Positions 1-8,219 of a DNA stretch of 43,281 nt are shown here, in pieces (the stretch's first letter is position 1; every line of letters begins with the position of its first letter). Source of the stretch: Patulibacter sp. (GTDB lineage: Bacteria > Actinomycetota > Thermoleophilia > Solirubrobacterales > Solirubrobacteraceae); the NCBI RefSeq assembly GCF_030655195.1, contig NZ_JAURWA010000128.1, positions 1-43,281 of the forward strand, read 5' to 3'. The translations under genes and the position numbers were made by a program. The notes beneath the pieces are model-generated. The model made no database searches. It saw only the letters and a program-made list of their open reading frames with translations, and was not told the origin of the DNA.

Positions 1-80
1 GACGGGCGGGCGGGCGGAGGACGGGGCTGCGGCGGGCCCCGCCGGGCGAGCGCCGGCCGGTGGCCGCCGCAGCGGGGGGG

Positions 81-300
81 GTCCGGACGATCGGGTGCCG
101 ACAGGTGGCACGCGATCGACCACACCCCCCCGGGCCGACCACTCCTCCCCGACGGGTCCGGACGATCCGGTGCCGGCAGGTGGCACGGGTCCGACCGCAC
201 CCCTCGGCCGACCCCTCCTCCCCGACGGGTGGGGACGATCCTGTGCCGACAGGTGGCACGCGACCGACGCACCCCCACTCCCGGGCCCCGTCCCGCGGCC
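81..300. repeat. Array 1 of ~74-bp intergenic tandem repeat (3 copies)
   Basis: Three imperfect copies begin near 81, 156 and 229, so the period is 73-75 bp. Each holds a core GATCCGGTGCC-N6-7-GGCAC with short inverted arms (GTGCC/GGCAC), followed by a C-rich stretch and CTCCCCGACGGG. The array starts about 17 bp beyond the stop codon of the minus-strand hydrolase gene. The same core and period return at 31024-31330. The first 80 bases of the window are very GC-rich and show no gene. Confidence 0.85.
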
Positions 301-316
301 GGCGCGCCGGTCCGGT

Positions 317-1234
317 TCAGTCCTTCGGCAGCACCCGCTCGAGGAACGCGACCTGGTCGGCGGAGATCGTGCGGATCGCCTCCGGGTCGTAGAACGGCTC
401 GAAGTGGTCGACGTCGTAGGTGTGCAGCTCGCCGCGCGGGGCCTTGCGGGCGAGCTCCCGGACGGCGGCGTTGGAGACCGAGACGTCGCGCTCGCCCAAG
501 CCGACCCAGATCGGCGTCGTGATCCGGGCCGCGTGCCGGTTGGGCCGGTGCATCGCGACCGTGGCGAAGACGCCCGGGCTGATCGCGTCCTGCCACGGCG
601 AGCCGAAGGGACTGGCGGCGGCCGAGGCGGCGAAGCCCTCGGCCTCGCCCGGCAGCGTCATGGCGCCGCGCGAGCCGGGAGGACCGGTCACGGGGATCGT
701 GCGGTGGCTGCCCGCGAGGTCGGCGAGGGCCTGCGGGAGGATCCACGCCGACGTCGACAGCGGCGTCGAGAGGACGCGCGCGAAGCCGTCGAGGAACGGG
801 CAGAGGACCAGCGACGCGACGACGCCGGGCATCTCGCGGGCCAGCCGCACGACGTGGCCGCCGCTGAACGAGAAGCCCCAGAGGACGATCCGGCCGGCGA
901 GCGCGGGCTCCGCACGGCGCAGGCGGTCGGCGACGGCCAGCCAGTCCGCGCGCTGCTCGGCCGGGCGGAACCGCTGGCGGCGCTCCCCGCCGGAGTCGCC
1001 GAGGTGGCGGTGGTCGAAGGCGACGACCAGGTGGCCGGCGTCGCGCAGGGCCCGGGCGTAGGGCAGCAGGCCGTCGTGGCGGGTCATCGAGAACCCGTGC
1101 GCCATCAGGACCGCGGTCCTCGGCGGCTCCTCGGGCCGCAGGATCCACGCGGCGACCTCGCCGACGCGGACGTCCTCGACGTCGTCCGCGAGCGGCGCAT
1201 CGCGGACCGGGGCGATCGTCGTGCTCTGGGCCAT
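317..1234 (-). CDS. Alpha/beta hydrolase (serine hydrolase, acyl-peptidase/esterase-like)
   Basis: A 305-residue protein with the alpha/beta-hydrolase layout. An oxyanion-side motif AHGFSMTRHDG lies at about 45-55, DHRHLGDSGG at 74-83, the nucleophile elbow GFSFSG at 120-125 (Ser122), the acid in GLGERD (Asp250) and the base in DVDHFEP (His277). The spacing of Ser, Asp and His is normal for the fold, so the triad is complete. No signal peptide is seen, so it is probably cytosolic. The natural substrate cannot be read from sequence. It stands alone on its strand, with the ~74-bp repeat array just beyond its 3' end and the glycosyltransferase operon 87 bp upstream. The upstream bases read GATAGTGGCCC before the ATG, a weak leaderless-type -10. 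Confidence 0.9.
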   Translation of the reverse strand: MAQSTTIAPVRDAPLADDVEDVRVGEVAAWILRPEEPPRTAVLMAHGFSMTRHDGLLPYARALRDAGHLVVAFDHRHLGDSGGERRQRFRPAEQRADWLAVADRLRRAEPALAGRIVLWGFSFSGGHVVRLAREMPGVVASLVLCPFLDGFARVLSTPLSTSAWILPQALADLAGSHRTIPVTGPPGSRGAMTLPGEAEGFAASAAASPFGSPWQDAISPGVFATVAMHRPNRHAARITTPIWVGLGERDVSVSNAAVRELARKAPRGELHTYDVDHFEPFYDPEAIRTISADQVAFLERVLPKD

Positions 1235-1321
1235 GGGCCACTATCCCGCAGGACCTGGCGCCTGTCACCCCCAGTCCGTGGCGGTCGACCGACGTCCGAT
1301 GGGCCGACGGTCGACCCCGCC

Positions 1322-2500
1322 TCAGCGCCGGTCGAACCAGCGCTCGAGCTGCAGGTCCACCGGAAGCACCGGCGGCTCGTCGAGCTCGGCGCACGGCAGG
1401 TCCAGCGCGATGTCCCGCGGGGAGCGGACGGTGACCGAGGCGCCGCGGGCCGGCGCGAGGGCCTGCCAGGTCTCGAGGGTCGTGCCGTCCGTCTGGACCG
1501 GCGCGTGGACGTCGACGACCAGCTCGGCACGGCCGAGGATCTCCGGTCCCGGGAGGCCGCGGTGCAGGCGGGGGTCCGGGGAGGCGGTGGCCGCGTCGGT
1601 GCCGAGCCAGATCCCGACGTCGCCCGTGCGCAGCAGGCCCTCGGCGCAGGCCAGGCGGCGGGCCTCGCGGACGTCCTTCCCCATCGCGAAGCGGACGACG
1701 AAGCGCGGGTAGGTCCAGAGCAGGCCCCGACCACGCAGGTGCGGGTCGGTGAGCAGTCCGGCGATGCGCAGCGTCTCGCCGTCCTTGACCGCGCCGACGT
1801 CCTCGAAGCGGCCACCGAGGTCGGGTCCGTCGTGCCAGGCCAGCGCCTTCGGAGCGTGCGCGAACTCGGCGCCGGCCAGCCAGCAGCGGCGGGCGAACTC
1901 CCAGTCCTCGCCGCCGTAGCCGTTGATCTGCTCGGCGAAGCCCCCGACCCGTTCGAACAGCCACCTGGGACAGGCCAGCACCGCGCTGATGATGTACCGG
2001 TACGAGCGCAGGTCGCTCCGGGCGAGATCGTCGGAGACCGCGTAGCCCTCCGCCAGCCAGGCGGGCTCGGGCAGTCGCTCGGGTGCGGGCTCGCCCGTCG
2101 TCAGCCACGAGGCGAGCTCGTCGGGCGTCGTCGTGCTGAGGTCGGCGTGCAGCCGCCGGCCCACCGTGAGGCGCCGGCCGTCGCAGACGCGCAGCAGCTC
2201 CTCGAGGTAGGCGGGCTCGGGCACCGTGTCGCCGTCGAGCCAGACGAGGGTCTCGCCGGTGCCGATCCGCGACCCCAGGTTGCGGGCCACCCCCGGCCGG
2301 CAGCCGAGATCCTCCTGGCGCACGACGGAGACGGCGTAGGGGCGCTCGCCGGCCTCGGGGGCGGTGGCCGAGCCGTCGTCGGCGACGATCACCTCGAACG
2401 CCTCGGCCGGCAGCGTCTGCAGCTCGAGCGCCCGGAGGACCAGGTCCAGCAGCCGCTGGTCCTCGAAGTACGGGATGACGACGGTCGCGCGCAGGCTCAT
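1322..2500 (-). CDS. Family 2 glycosyltransferase (GT-A fold)
   Basis: A 392-residue protein opening with a typical GT2 N-terminus: VVIPYFEDQRLLDLVL, then VIVADDGS and a WLDGDTVPEP segment that supplies the DXD-type metal/sugar-nucleotide site. A GGFAEQINGYGGEDWEFARR block follows, as in the galactosyltransferase-like C-terminal half of many GT2 enzymes. It probably transfers a sugar from a nucleotide sugar to a surface glycan or glycolipid at the inner face of the membrane; the substrate is unknown. The ATG overlaps the stop of the preceding gene by 4 nt (ATGA), so it is the third cistron of a translationally coupled operon with the genes ending at 2497 and 3486. Confidence 0.88.
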   Translation of the reverse strand: MSLRATVVIPYFEDQRLLDLVLRALELQTLPAEAFEVIVADDGSATAPEAGERPYAVSVVRQEDLGCRPGVARNLGSRIGTGETLVWLDGDTVPEPAYLEELLRVCDGRRLTVGRRLHADLSTTTPDELASWLTTGEPAPERLPEPAWLAEGYAVSDDLARSDLRSYRYIISAVLACPRWLFERVGGFAEQINGYGGEDWEFARRCWLAGAEFAHAPKALAWHDGPDLGGRFEDVGAVKDGETLRIAGLLTDPHLRGRGLLWTYPRFVVRFAMGKDVREARRLACAEGLLRTGDVGIWLGTDAATASPDPRLHRGLPGPEILGRAELVVDVHAPVQTDGTTLETWQALAPARGASVTVRSPRDIALDLPCAELDEPPVLPVDLQLERWFDRR

Positions 2501-3489
2501 GCCGTCGTCCCCCGCGTCCGCGCCCAGCGGTCCAGCAGCGCCGTCTGGGCGACGGCCGCCTCGGCGGTGGTCGGTCCGACCCGCACGCCGGGGCGCAGCA
2601 CGGTCGATGCGGGATCGGCGAGGGCGGCGCGCAGCCCCGCGGGCAGGTCGTCGGTCAGCGCGAGCGCGCCGGGGTTGCGGGCGTCGACCTCGCGGGCGTA
2701 GCCGCCGTCGACGACGAGCGGCCTTCGACTCGCGGAGAGCCACGACCCGATCGATCCCGACGCCGACACGTGCCGGTGCGGACTCACCGGCACGGCGACA
2801 CGCGCCGCCTCGCGCAACTGTTCCATCTCCGCGAGGTACCCCGTGCACCGGAACCCGACCCCCTGCCGCGCGCACCGGGCGGCCAGCTCGCGGTCGAGAC
2901 CCTCGTGTCCACGGGCGACGCCACCGAGCGCGACGAGCGTGGCGGGCCGGTCCAGGGCGGCGAGCGCGTCGGCGACGGCCGCGTGGCCCTTGCCGGGGTG
3001 GATCCACCCGAGGACGCCGACCGTCGCGTCGTCCCGCGGGTCGGCGGGGACGCGACGCGCATCGATCGGCAGCGGGAGGACGGCGCCGCAGGACGCCCCC
3101 GCCCCCCGCATCCCCGCCCGCTCGTGCTCGCTGCTGACGACCACGAGGTCGGCCGTCGCGGCGAGCTCCCGGTAGACGGCCAGGCGTCGGGCCAGCCGCG
3201 CGTCGCCCTCGCCGGGCTGCGGGACGTCGTGCAGGGTGATCGCCAGGCGGCGACCGTCGGCCAGCGCGGAGAGCGTGGCGGCCGGGGTGGGTCCGAGCAG
3301 GTCGTCGTTGAGGTGCAGGTGCAGCGCCGGGGCGCGGTCGGGTGCGGGCAGCAGCGCCCGGGCCGCCCGCGCCCCGGCGGGGTCCAGGAGTGCGGGCAGC
3401 GTCGTGCGCGGGAGGCCGTCGGAGAGCTGCAGGGCCAGCAGCGCGACCCCGTGCGTGGGGTCGCCGACGACGACGGGGTGGACGCTCAC
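2497..3489 (-). CDS. GT-B fold glycosyltransferase (GT4-like)
   Basis: A 330-residue protein with a Rossmann-type N-terminal half (LHLHLNDDLLG, ITLHDVPQPGEG, VVVSSEHERAGM) and a C-terminal half with VLGWIHPGKGHAAVADAL, where the GKG resembles the phosphate-contacting segment of GT4 enzymes. SPHRHVSASGSIGSW sits where the nucleotide-sugar-binding glutamate motif is expected, but the usual E-x7-E is not clear. The GTG start is chosen because it overlaps the upstream stop by 4 nt (GTGA), and the stop overlaps the next start by 4 nt. Role inferred: second sugar-transfer step of the same glycan pathway as its neighbours. Confidence 0.75.
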   Translation of the reverse strand: MSVHPVVVGDPTHGVALLALQLSDGLPRTTLPALLDPAGARAARALLPAPDRAPALHLHLNDDLLGPTPAATLSALADGRRLAITLHDVPQPGEGDARLARRLAVYRELAATADLVVVSSEHERAGMRGAGASCGAVLPLPIDARRVPADPRDDATVGVLGWIHPGKGHAAVADALAALDRPATLVALGGVARGHEGLDRELAARCARQGVGFRCTGYLAEMEQLREAARVAVPVSPHRHVSASGSIGSWLSASRRPLVVDGGYAREVDARNPGALALTDDLPAGLRAALADPASTVLRPGVRVGPTTAEAAVAQTALLDRWARTRGTTA

Positions 3490-4457
3490 AGCCCCAGCGC
3501 CTCGATCGCGGGGGCGTAGCGCTCCAGCGCCGCGGCGACGACGGGGCCGCGCTCGGCGTACCAGGCGGCCTGCTCCCGGGCGACCGCGTCGTCGTCGATC
3601 CGGGTGCCGCCGACGTCCCACGTGTCCCCTCCGGCCCGGTGGCCGTCGGGGGGCGGGGCCTGCCGGGCGCCCCACGCGGCGTCGGCCGCCGCCGGGTCGA
3701 GGCCCAGCGCGTCGAGGACCTCGGGGCGGATCGGCGCCCGCACGGAGGCCAGGAGCGTCCGGCCGGGATCGCGGGCGACGGCGGAGAGCCCGCACGCCTC
3801 GAGCACCCGACCGGCCAGCGGGACGAGGACCGGGTTGCCGGGGTGGTTGATCGTGAGCATCGCGCCGGCGCCGGCGGCCTCGACGAGGTCGCTCGCGGGG
3901 ACGGCCCCGTGACGCTCCTCGCGGCGACGCAGCTCGTCCAGCGACCGTCCCGCGACGGCGCGGAACCCGGCGGGCCGCAGGTGCCCGACGGGCCGGCGCC
4001 CGGTGCCCCGGGCGACGGCCAGGATCGTGCGGAGGTCGTGGTACGGGACGGTCGGCGGGTCGCCCATCCACGGGGTGCGGACCAGCGCGCCCCACGGGTG
4101 CAGGCCGGTGTGGCGGATGACGGGCACGACGACGAGGCGGGCCCGCGGGGCACGCGCATGGACCTGGGCGGTGCCCACGGGCAGGTCGCGCCAATCGTCG
4201 CGGACGGGCTGGGCGACGAGCAGGTCGGTCCGGGCGAGCAGGCGGTCCAGGTACGGCAGATCGTCGGCCTCGAGCTCGTGCACCGGCGGGACGCGGACGG
4301 CGTCCAGCGACGGGTCCGACGCCTCGAGGACGACGCGGAGCGCCTCGGCCTGGCAGTTGCCGTGGACCACGAGCAGCGGCCGGTCACCGCCGGGCGGTGG
4401 GTCGAGCTCGTAGAATCGCCCGTAGTGGCGACGTCGGGCGGCATCTTCGGGTCGCAC
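3486..4457 (-). CDS. WcbI-like polysaccharide biosynthesis protein (putative acyltransferase)
   Basis: About 323 residues. The motif VVHGNCQAEALR near the N-terminus is the hallmark of the WcbI family, named for a Burkholderia capsule protein thought to act as an acetyltransferase or hydrolase with a nucleotide-binding pocket. Further family-like segments are DLLVAQPVRDDW and VVPVIRHTGLHPWG. It is first in a three-gene operon with two glycosyltransferases, which supports a role in modifying or building a surface polysaccharide. The start is uncertain: GTG at 4457 or TTG at 4460. A TAGATT -10 box lies at 4469-4474 on this strand. A longer frame runs upstream, but it is low-complexity Arg/Gly/Pro sequence antisense to the divergent gene and is not used. 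Confidence 0.75.
   Translation of the reverse strand: MRPEDAARRRHYGRFYELDPPPGGDRPLLVVHGNCQAEALRVVLEASDPSLDAVRVPPVHELEADDLPYLDRLLARTDLLVAQPVRDDWRDLPVGTAQVHARAPRARLVVVPVIRHTGLHPWGALVRTPWMGDPPTVPYHDLRTILAVARGTGRRPVGHLRPAGFRAVAGRSLDELRRREERHGAVPASDLVEAAGAGAMLTINHPGNPVLVPLAGRVLEACGLSAVARDPGRTLLASVRAPIRPEVLDALGLDPAAADAAWGARQAPPPDGHRAGGDTWDVGGTRIDDDAVAREQAAWYAERGPVVAAALERYAPAIEALGL
4411..4416 (+). promoter_or_regulatory. Putative -10 box TAGAAT for the divergent glycosyltransferase
   Basis: TAGAAT is a near-consensus actinobacterial -10. It lies inside the 5' end of the divergent WcbI-like gene, so the two transcripts would overlap head to head. No clear -35 is seen. A GTG (4425) follows 8 nt later and opens a 16-codon reading frame. 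Confidence 0.4.
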
Positions 4458-4475
4458 CAAGTCGGGCGAATCTAG
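4425..4475 (+). other. Possible leaderless upstream mini-ORF (16 aa), coupled to the glycosyltransferase
   Basis: The frame GTG GCG ACG to ATC TAG encodes 16 residues. It begins 8 nt after the TAGAAT box, and its TAG stop shares one base with the GTG start at 4475 (TAGTG). This arrangement could feed ribosomes to the downstream gene by termination-reinitiation. It may be chance in GC-rich DNA. Confidence 0.25.
4469..4474 (-). promoter_or_regulatory. Putative -10 box TAGATT for the WcbI/glycosyltransferase operon
   Basis: Read on the minus strand, TAGATT is followed 8 nt later by TTG and 11 nt later by GTG, the two candidate starts of the WcbI-like gene. The leader would be absent or only a few nucleotides. 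Confidence 0.4.
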
Positions 4476-5725
4476 TGGACCCGCGACCCGGCCCCCTCGG
4501 CGACGGCGCTCGTGCCCCGGCACCCGTCCCGCACCCCGACGGCCGACCCGCGCCCTCCGGCCGACCCGCGCCCGTCGGCCGGCCCGCACCCGCACCCGCG
4601 CCCGTCCGGATCGCGGCCGTCCCCGCCGGCCACCCCTACGTGCGGTCCGTGCTGCCCCCGGGCCACGTGCTGCTCCCCGATCCCCCCGTCCCCGGGGCGC
4701 CGGCGGACCGGTGGTGGCCGCCGCAGGTCCTGACGCCCGCATGGCTGCGCGGCGCGGCAGGGACGTTCGACCTGGTCCACGTCCACTTCGGCACCGAGAG
4801 CCTGCCGCCGGGCGCGCTGGAGGCGGCGCTCGCGGCCCTGCGCGAGCTCGGCACGCCGCTGGTCCACACGGTCCACGACCTCGAGCACCCGCAGCTGCAG
4901 GACCAGGCGCACCACCGCCGACAGCTCGACGCGCTGCTCGGCGCCGCGGACGAGCTGCTCACCCTGACCGACCGGGCCGCGGCGACCGTGCTGGAGCGCT
5001 GCGGCCGCACCGCGACCGTCGTCCCGCACCCGCAGCTGGCCCCCGACGCGTGGTTCGCACGGGCGGACGAGCTGCGGCGCACGGCCGGCACGGGGGCCGA
5101 CGAGCTGCGGCCCGCGGCCGGGACGGGGGCCGACGGGCCCGCTCGCGGGGGTCGCCCGCGCGCCGCCGGGCCGGTCGTCGGCGTCCACCTCCGCGGACTG
5201 CGCGCGAACGTGCGGCCCGGGGCGTGGATCGCCGAGCTCGCCGAGGCGGTCGCGGCGCGCGGCGGACGGCTGCGTCTCGTGGTCAACGACGAGGTCGCCC
5301 CCGGCACCGCCGCGCACCCCGTCCTGCTCGACCTGCACGAGCGCCTCCGCGGCCTGCCGGTGGACCACGTCCGCCGCCCCCGCCCGGACGACGACGGGCT
5401 CGCCGCGGAGCTCGCCGGCCTCGACGTCTCCGTCCTGCCCTACGCCCACGGCACCCACTCCGGCTGGCTCGAGCTGTGCTGGGACCTCGGCACGCCGGTG
5501 CTCGCCCCGGACGTCGGGGCGATCGCCGACCAGCACCGCGAGCCCTGGGCGCTGCGGACGTTCGACCCCGGACGTCCCGGCACCGTCGCCGCGGCCCTGG
5601 ACCGCGTGCTCGACGCCCCGCCCGCGCCGCCCGCCGCCGAGCGCCTCGCCGAGCGCCGGCGCGTCGCCGGGCGCAACCACGAGGCCCACGCCGCCGCCTA
5701 CGGCAGGGCGCTCGGACGACGCTGA
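4475..5725 (+). CDS. GT-B glycosyltransferase, Pro-rich N-terminus
   Basis: 416 residues from the GTG at 4475. Residues ~1-45 are Pro/Arg/Gly-rich with repeated GRPAP units and look like a disordered tail; the fold starts at VRIAAVPAGHPYVRS. FDLVHVHFGTES and TPLVHTVHDLEHP match the first Rossmann domain of GT4-like enzymes. Near the C-terminus, SVLPYAHGTHSGWLELCWD followed by GTPVLAPDVG is the usual nucleotide-sugar site. A 33-bp (11-residue) direct duplication at 5066-5131 forms a linker between the two domains. It is divergent from the WcbI-glycosyltransferase operon and presumably acts in the same glycan pathway. The true start could be further downstream, since the N-terminal tail is not conserved-looking. 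Confidence 0.75.
   Translation: MDPRPGPLGDGARAPAPVPHPDGRPAPSGRPAPVGRPAPAPAPVRIAAVPAGHPYVRSVLPPGHVLLPDPPVPGAPADRWWPPQVLTPAWLRGAAGTFDLVHVHFGTESLPPGALEAALAALRELGTPLVHTVHDLEHPQLQDQAHHRRQLDALLGAADELLTLTDRAAATVLERCGRTATVVPHPQLAPDAWFARADELRRTAGTGADELRPAAGTGADGPARGGRPRAAGPVVGVHLRGLRANVRPGAWIAELAEAVAARGGRLRLVVNDEVAPGTAAHPVLLDLHERLRGLPVDHVRRPRPDDDGLAAELAGLDVSVLPYAHGTHSGWLELCWDLGTPVLAPDVGAIADQHREPWALRTFDPGRPGTVAAALDRVLDAPPAPPAAERLAERRRVAGRNHEAHAAAYGRALGRR
5066..5131 (+). repeat. 33-bp tandem duplication inside the glycosyltransferase
   Basis: Two adjacent 33-bp units (5066-5098 and 5099-5131) encode DELRRTAGTGA and DELRPAAGTGA. They are in frame and nearly identical, so they look like a recent slippage event in the inter-domain linker. 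Confidence 0.85.
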
Positions 5726-5784
5726 CCCCTCCGGCGGTCGACACCCTGTCCGGCGTCCGCGGCCAACGGATGGACGGTCCGGTG

Positions 5785-5813
5785 TTGCCCGTCGGCGCCC
5801 GAAGGGCCATCAT
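5785..5813 (+). promoter_or_regulatory. Promoter TTGCCC-17-CATCAT for the PucR gene (leaderless)
   Basis: TTGCCC at 5785-5790 and CATCAT at 5808-5813 are separated by exactly 17 bp. The hexamer ends 7 nt before the GTG at 5821, which is leaderless geometry. The same TTGCCC hexamer with 17-bp spacing occurs at 9457-9485. Confidence 0.55.
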
Positions 5814-5820
5814 CGGTCGG

Positions 5821-7494
5821 GTGACGCTCGTGGACCCGCCCGTCTCCCCGCGCCTGCCGGCGCTCCCGGAGGTCGAGCCGTACCGGCCGCTCGCCGCCCC
5901 CACGCCGCGGATCACGGTCGCCGACGCCCTCGCCCTGCCCGTGCTCCGCCGCGGCCTGCCGGACGTCGTCTCCGGCGCCGACCACCTCTCGCGGCCGATC
6001 CGCTGGGTCCACGCCGGCGAGGTCGCGTACATGGCCTCGCAGCTGCGCGGCGGCGAGCTGCTCCTGACCACCGGGATGGGCATCGGCCGCAAGGCGGTCG
6101 ACCAACGACGGTTCGTCGCCGGCCTGGCCGAGCTGGGCCTGGCGGCGCTGGTGATCGAGCTCGGGCCGACGTTCGCGGAGCTCCCCGGCCCGCTCGTGCA
6201 GGCGGCCCGCCAGCACGAGCTCGTGCTCGTCGCGCTGAACCGCGAGGTGCCGTTCATCACCGTGACGGAGGCGATCCACACCGAGATCGTCAACGCGCAG
6301 TACGCGCTGCTCCGGCGCGGCGACGACGTGCAGGGGACGCTGACCAAGCTGCTGCTCGACGGTCACGGGATCCCCGAGGTCCTGCGCGCGACGGCGGAGA
6401 TCGTCGGCAACCCCGTGTTCCTCGAGGACGGGGAGGGGCGCCTGCTCTACCACGCCGGCACGGCGGGGGACGACGTCGACGCGCTCGACGCGTGGAAGGC
6501 CTCGAGCCGCCCGTCGGGGCGCGCGCCGTGGCGGGCGGGCCTGGCGGAGCCGGTGCCGCTGGCCGGGCACGGCGGCGACGGCCGGCTGCTGGCCCTCCCG
6601 GTCGCCGGCCCGCTCGACGAGATCGCCGGCGTCGCGCTGCAGCGGGCCGCCGGCATCGTCGCGCTCGCCCTGCTGCGCGCCAGGCAGGAGGAGGAGCTGA
6701 TCGCCCGCGAGCGCGGCAACTTCCTCGTCGACCTGGCCGAGGGCCGCACCACCGCCGCGCACGCCGAGCGGCAGGCGGGGTCGATCGGGTTCCGGACCGC
6801 GAGCGGGCACCTGCTGCCGATCGCCGCCGAGACCGGTGCGCCGGCCGCCGCGGCGTCGTGGAGCCTCGTCCTGCGCGACCTCGCGGTCGAGCTTGAGTCG
6901 CACGGTCTCGCCGTCCTCGCCGGCCAGCGCGAGCGTCCCGGCCAGCTGCTGGCGCTCGTCGGCCTGCGCGATCCCGAGGGACGGTCCGGGGTCGCCGACA
7001 CCGTCGCCCGGGCCCTGCGGACCGCCGTCGCCCGGCGGCTCGGCGACGGGGTCACCCGGATCGCCGTCGGCTCCCCCACGGCGTGGCGCGACGCCGGGCC
7101 CGCGCTGCGGCTGGCGTCGGAGACCGCGGCCAGCGCCGTCGCCCTGCCGCCGGCGGATTGGTTCGACGTGCGGTCGCTCGAGCTGCAGCGCCTGCTCTGG
7201 CGCTGGCGCGACGACCGCGAGCTGCAGGCGTTCGTCCAGCGGCGCCTCGGTCCCGTCCTCGAGCACGACCTGCGCCGCAAGCACCAGCTGCTGCCGACGC
7301 TCGAGGCGCTGTGCGCGGGGGGCTGGCGCAAGGCGGAGGCCGCACGGGCCCTGCACCTCAACCGGCAGGCCCTCTACAACCGCCTCGCCCGCATCGAGGA
7401 GCTGCTCGACGTCGACCTCGCCGACCCCGAGCAGACGCTGACGCTGCACCTCGCGCTGCGCGCGCTGCCGCACGTGACCGACCCCGGGCGCTGA
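5821..7494 (+). CDS. PucR-family transcriptional regulator
   Basis: 557 residues. An N-terminal PucR sensor domain spans ~30-150 (ITVADALALPVLRRGLPDVV, then IRWVHAGEVAYMASQLRGGE and LLLTTGMGIG). A GGDEF-like middle region follows. The C-terminal HTH_30 domain has LLPTLEALCAGGWRKAEAAR and LHLNRQALYNRLARIEELL, the family DNA-binding helix. PucR proteins control catabolism of nitrogen compounds such as purines, proline or GABA and amines. The aminotransferase - alanine dehydrogenase - aldehyde dehydrogenase operon starts 3.4 kb downstream on the same strand, so it is the best candidate local regulator. The GTG at 5821 is chosen because a promoter sits 7 nt upstream and no Shine-Dalgarno is present; an ATG at 5769 in the same frame is less likely. 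Confidence 0.9.
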   Translation: MTLVDPPVSPRLPALPEVEPYRPLAAPTPRITVADALALPVLRRGLPDVVSGADHLSRPIRWVHAGEVAYMASQLRGGELLLTTGMGIGRKAVDQRRFVAGLAELGLAALVIELGPTFAELPGPLVQAARQHELVLVALNREVPFITVTEAIHTEIVNAQYALLRRGDDVQGTLTKLLLDGHGIPEVLRATAEIVGNPVFLEDGEGRLLYHAGTAGDDVDALDAWKASSRPSGRAPWRAGLAEPVPLAGHGGDGRLLALPVAGPLDEIAGVALQRAAGIVALALLRARQEEELIARERGNFLVDLAEGRTTAAHAERQAGSIGFRTASGHLLPIAAETGAPAAAASWSLVLRDLAVELESHGLAVLAGQRERPGQLLALVGLRDPEGRSGVADTVARALRTAVARRLGDGVTRIAVGSPTAWRDAGPALRLASETAASAVALPPADWFDVRSLELQRLLWRWRDDRELQAFVQRRLGPVLEHDLRRKHQLLPTLEALCAGGWRKAEAARALHLNRQALYNRLARIEELLDVDLADPEQTLTLHLALRALPHVTDPGR

Positions 7495-7591
7495 GCGGCG
7501 CCGGGACGGAGCCGGGCCGCGACGGGGGCCAACCGGGACGGGACGCCTCGGTTGCACCGCACGGCGGCCGCCGGAGGCCCACCGGCGCCCG

Positions 7592-7597
7592 TACATT
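7592..7597 (+). promoter_or_regulatory. Putative -10 box TACATT before the 7677 gene
   Basis: TACATT is the only TANNNT box in the 182-bp gap after pucR. It would give a leader of about 75 nt. No convincing -35 is seen. The region also holds GTCCG-N3-CGGATGGAC (7612-7628), which resembles a sequence before the PucR gene (5755-5775). Confidence 0.3.
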
Positions 7598-7676
7598 TGC
7601 CGAGTCCGGGCGTCCGGCGCGGATGGACGGGTGGTGTGCGGTAGAAGGCAGGCCTCCCCCGTCGAGATCGGACACC

Positions 7677-8087
7677 ATGAGCGAAGAGCACCGTCCAGGC
7701 CCACCGGCCCGGGACCCCGGGCAGTCCGTCGCGAGCTTCGTCGAGGTCTTCGCGGTCTGGCTGACGCGCGACGCCCGCCCGACGATCTCCGAGCAGACCC
7801 GTCGGCTGCAGGCGCTGCCGACCGGCGTCCACGGCGCGGAGGAGCTCGACCTCGTCGTACGCCACCTCCAGGGGCTGCTCGGCCGGCTCGACGCCCTCGC
7901 CGAGGTCATGGCCCGCCCCCTCGGTGGCCCCGGCGCGCGCGAGATCGAGCAGCTCTCGTCCGCGGCGGCCGACCACTGCAACGAGGCCCGGACCCTGATG
8001 GCGCGGGCGCAGCGGCTGCTCGGGAGCAGACCGGAGCCCGAGGGCCGGACGACGGTGGACGACGACTGCCGGGCCCGCCCCGACTGA
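7677..8087 (+). CDS. Small hypothetical helical protein (136 aa)
   Basis: 136 residues, not recognised. It reads as soluble and mostly helical: SVASFVEVFAVWLTRDARP, then ELDLVVRHLQGLLGRLDALAE with a leucine heptad pattern, and DHCNEARTLMARAQRLLG. The tail is charged and disordered. There are no signal peptide, membrane segment or metal motif. The two ends of the protein are Pro- and Asp/Arg-rich. It lies between the PucR gene and a second tiny gene, with a strong hairpin terminator beyond that pair, so the two may form a small unit. Function unknown. Confidence 0.6.
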   Translation: MSEEHRPGPPARDPGQSVASFVEVFAVWLTRDARPTISEQTRRLQALPTGVHGAEELDLVVRHLQGLLGRLDALAEVMARPLGGPGAREIEQLSSAAADHCNEARTLMARAQRLLGSRPEPEGRTTVDDDCRARPD

Positions 8088-8138
8088 CGGGTGCCGCGAT
8101 CCGGCATCCGATCGGGCTCCGCCCGCGTTCCCGGAGGC

Positions 8139-8219
8139 ATGAAGCGCAGCGACGCGTCCCGATCGTCCCGGCAGGCGTTCCCCGACCGGGCCCCTCGCGA
8201 CCGGGGGACCCGGCGATGA
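8139..8219 (+). other. Possible mini-ORF (26 aa) overlapping the next start
   Basis: An ATG preceded by GGAGG (with only one base of spacing, too close for a normal Shine-Dalgarno) opens a 26-residue Arg/Ser-rich frame. Its TGA overlaps the ATG at 8216 (ATGA). It could couple translation of the 58-residue protein, or be chance. Confidence 0.2.

Noticed and set aside
81-300. CRISPR array
   Set aside because: The units are tandem copies of the whole 74 bp, including the part that would be a spacer, and no cas genes are near.
95-2701. Very long plus-strand reading frame opposite the hydrolase and GT2 genes
   Set aside because: It is the antisense shadow of real genes: Arg/Gly/Ala/Pro-rich with no domain. 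The same holds for other long frames such as 16342-18990, 36039-38885 and 40814-43057.
1322-4444. One 1040-residue minus-strand protein
   Set aside because: Only the last 392 residues read as a GT2 enzyme; the rest is an out-of-frame shadow of the two upstream genes, each with 4-nt overlaps marking true boundaries.
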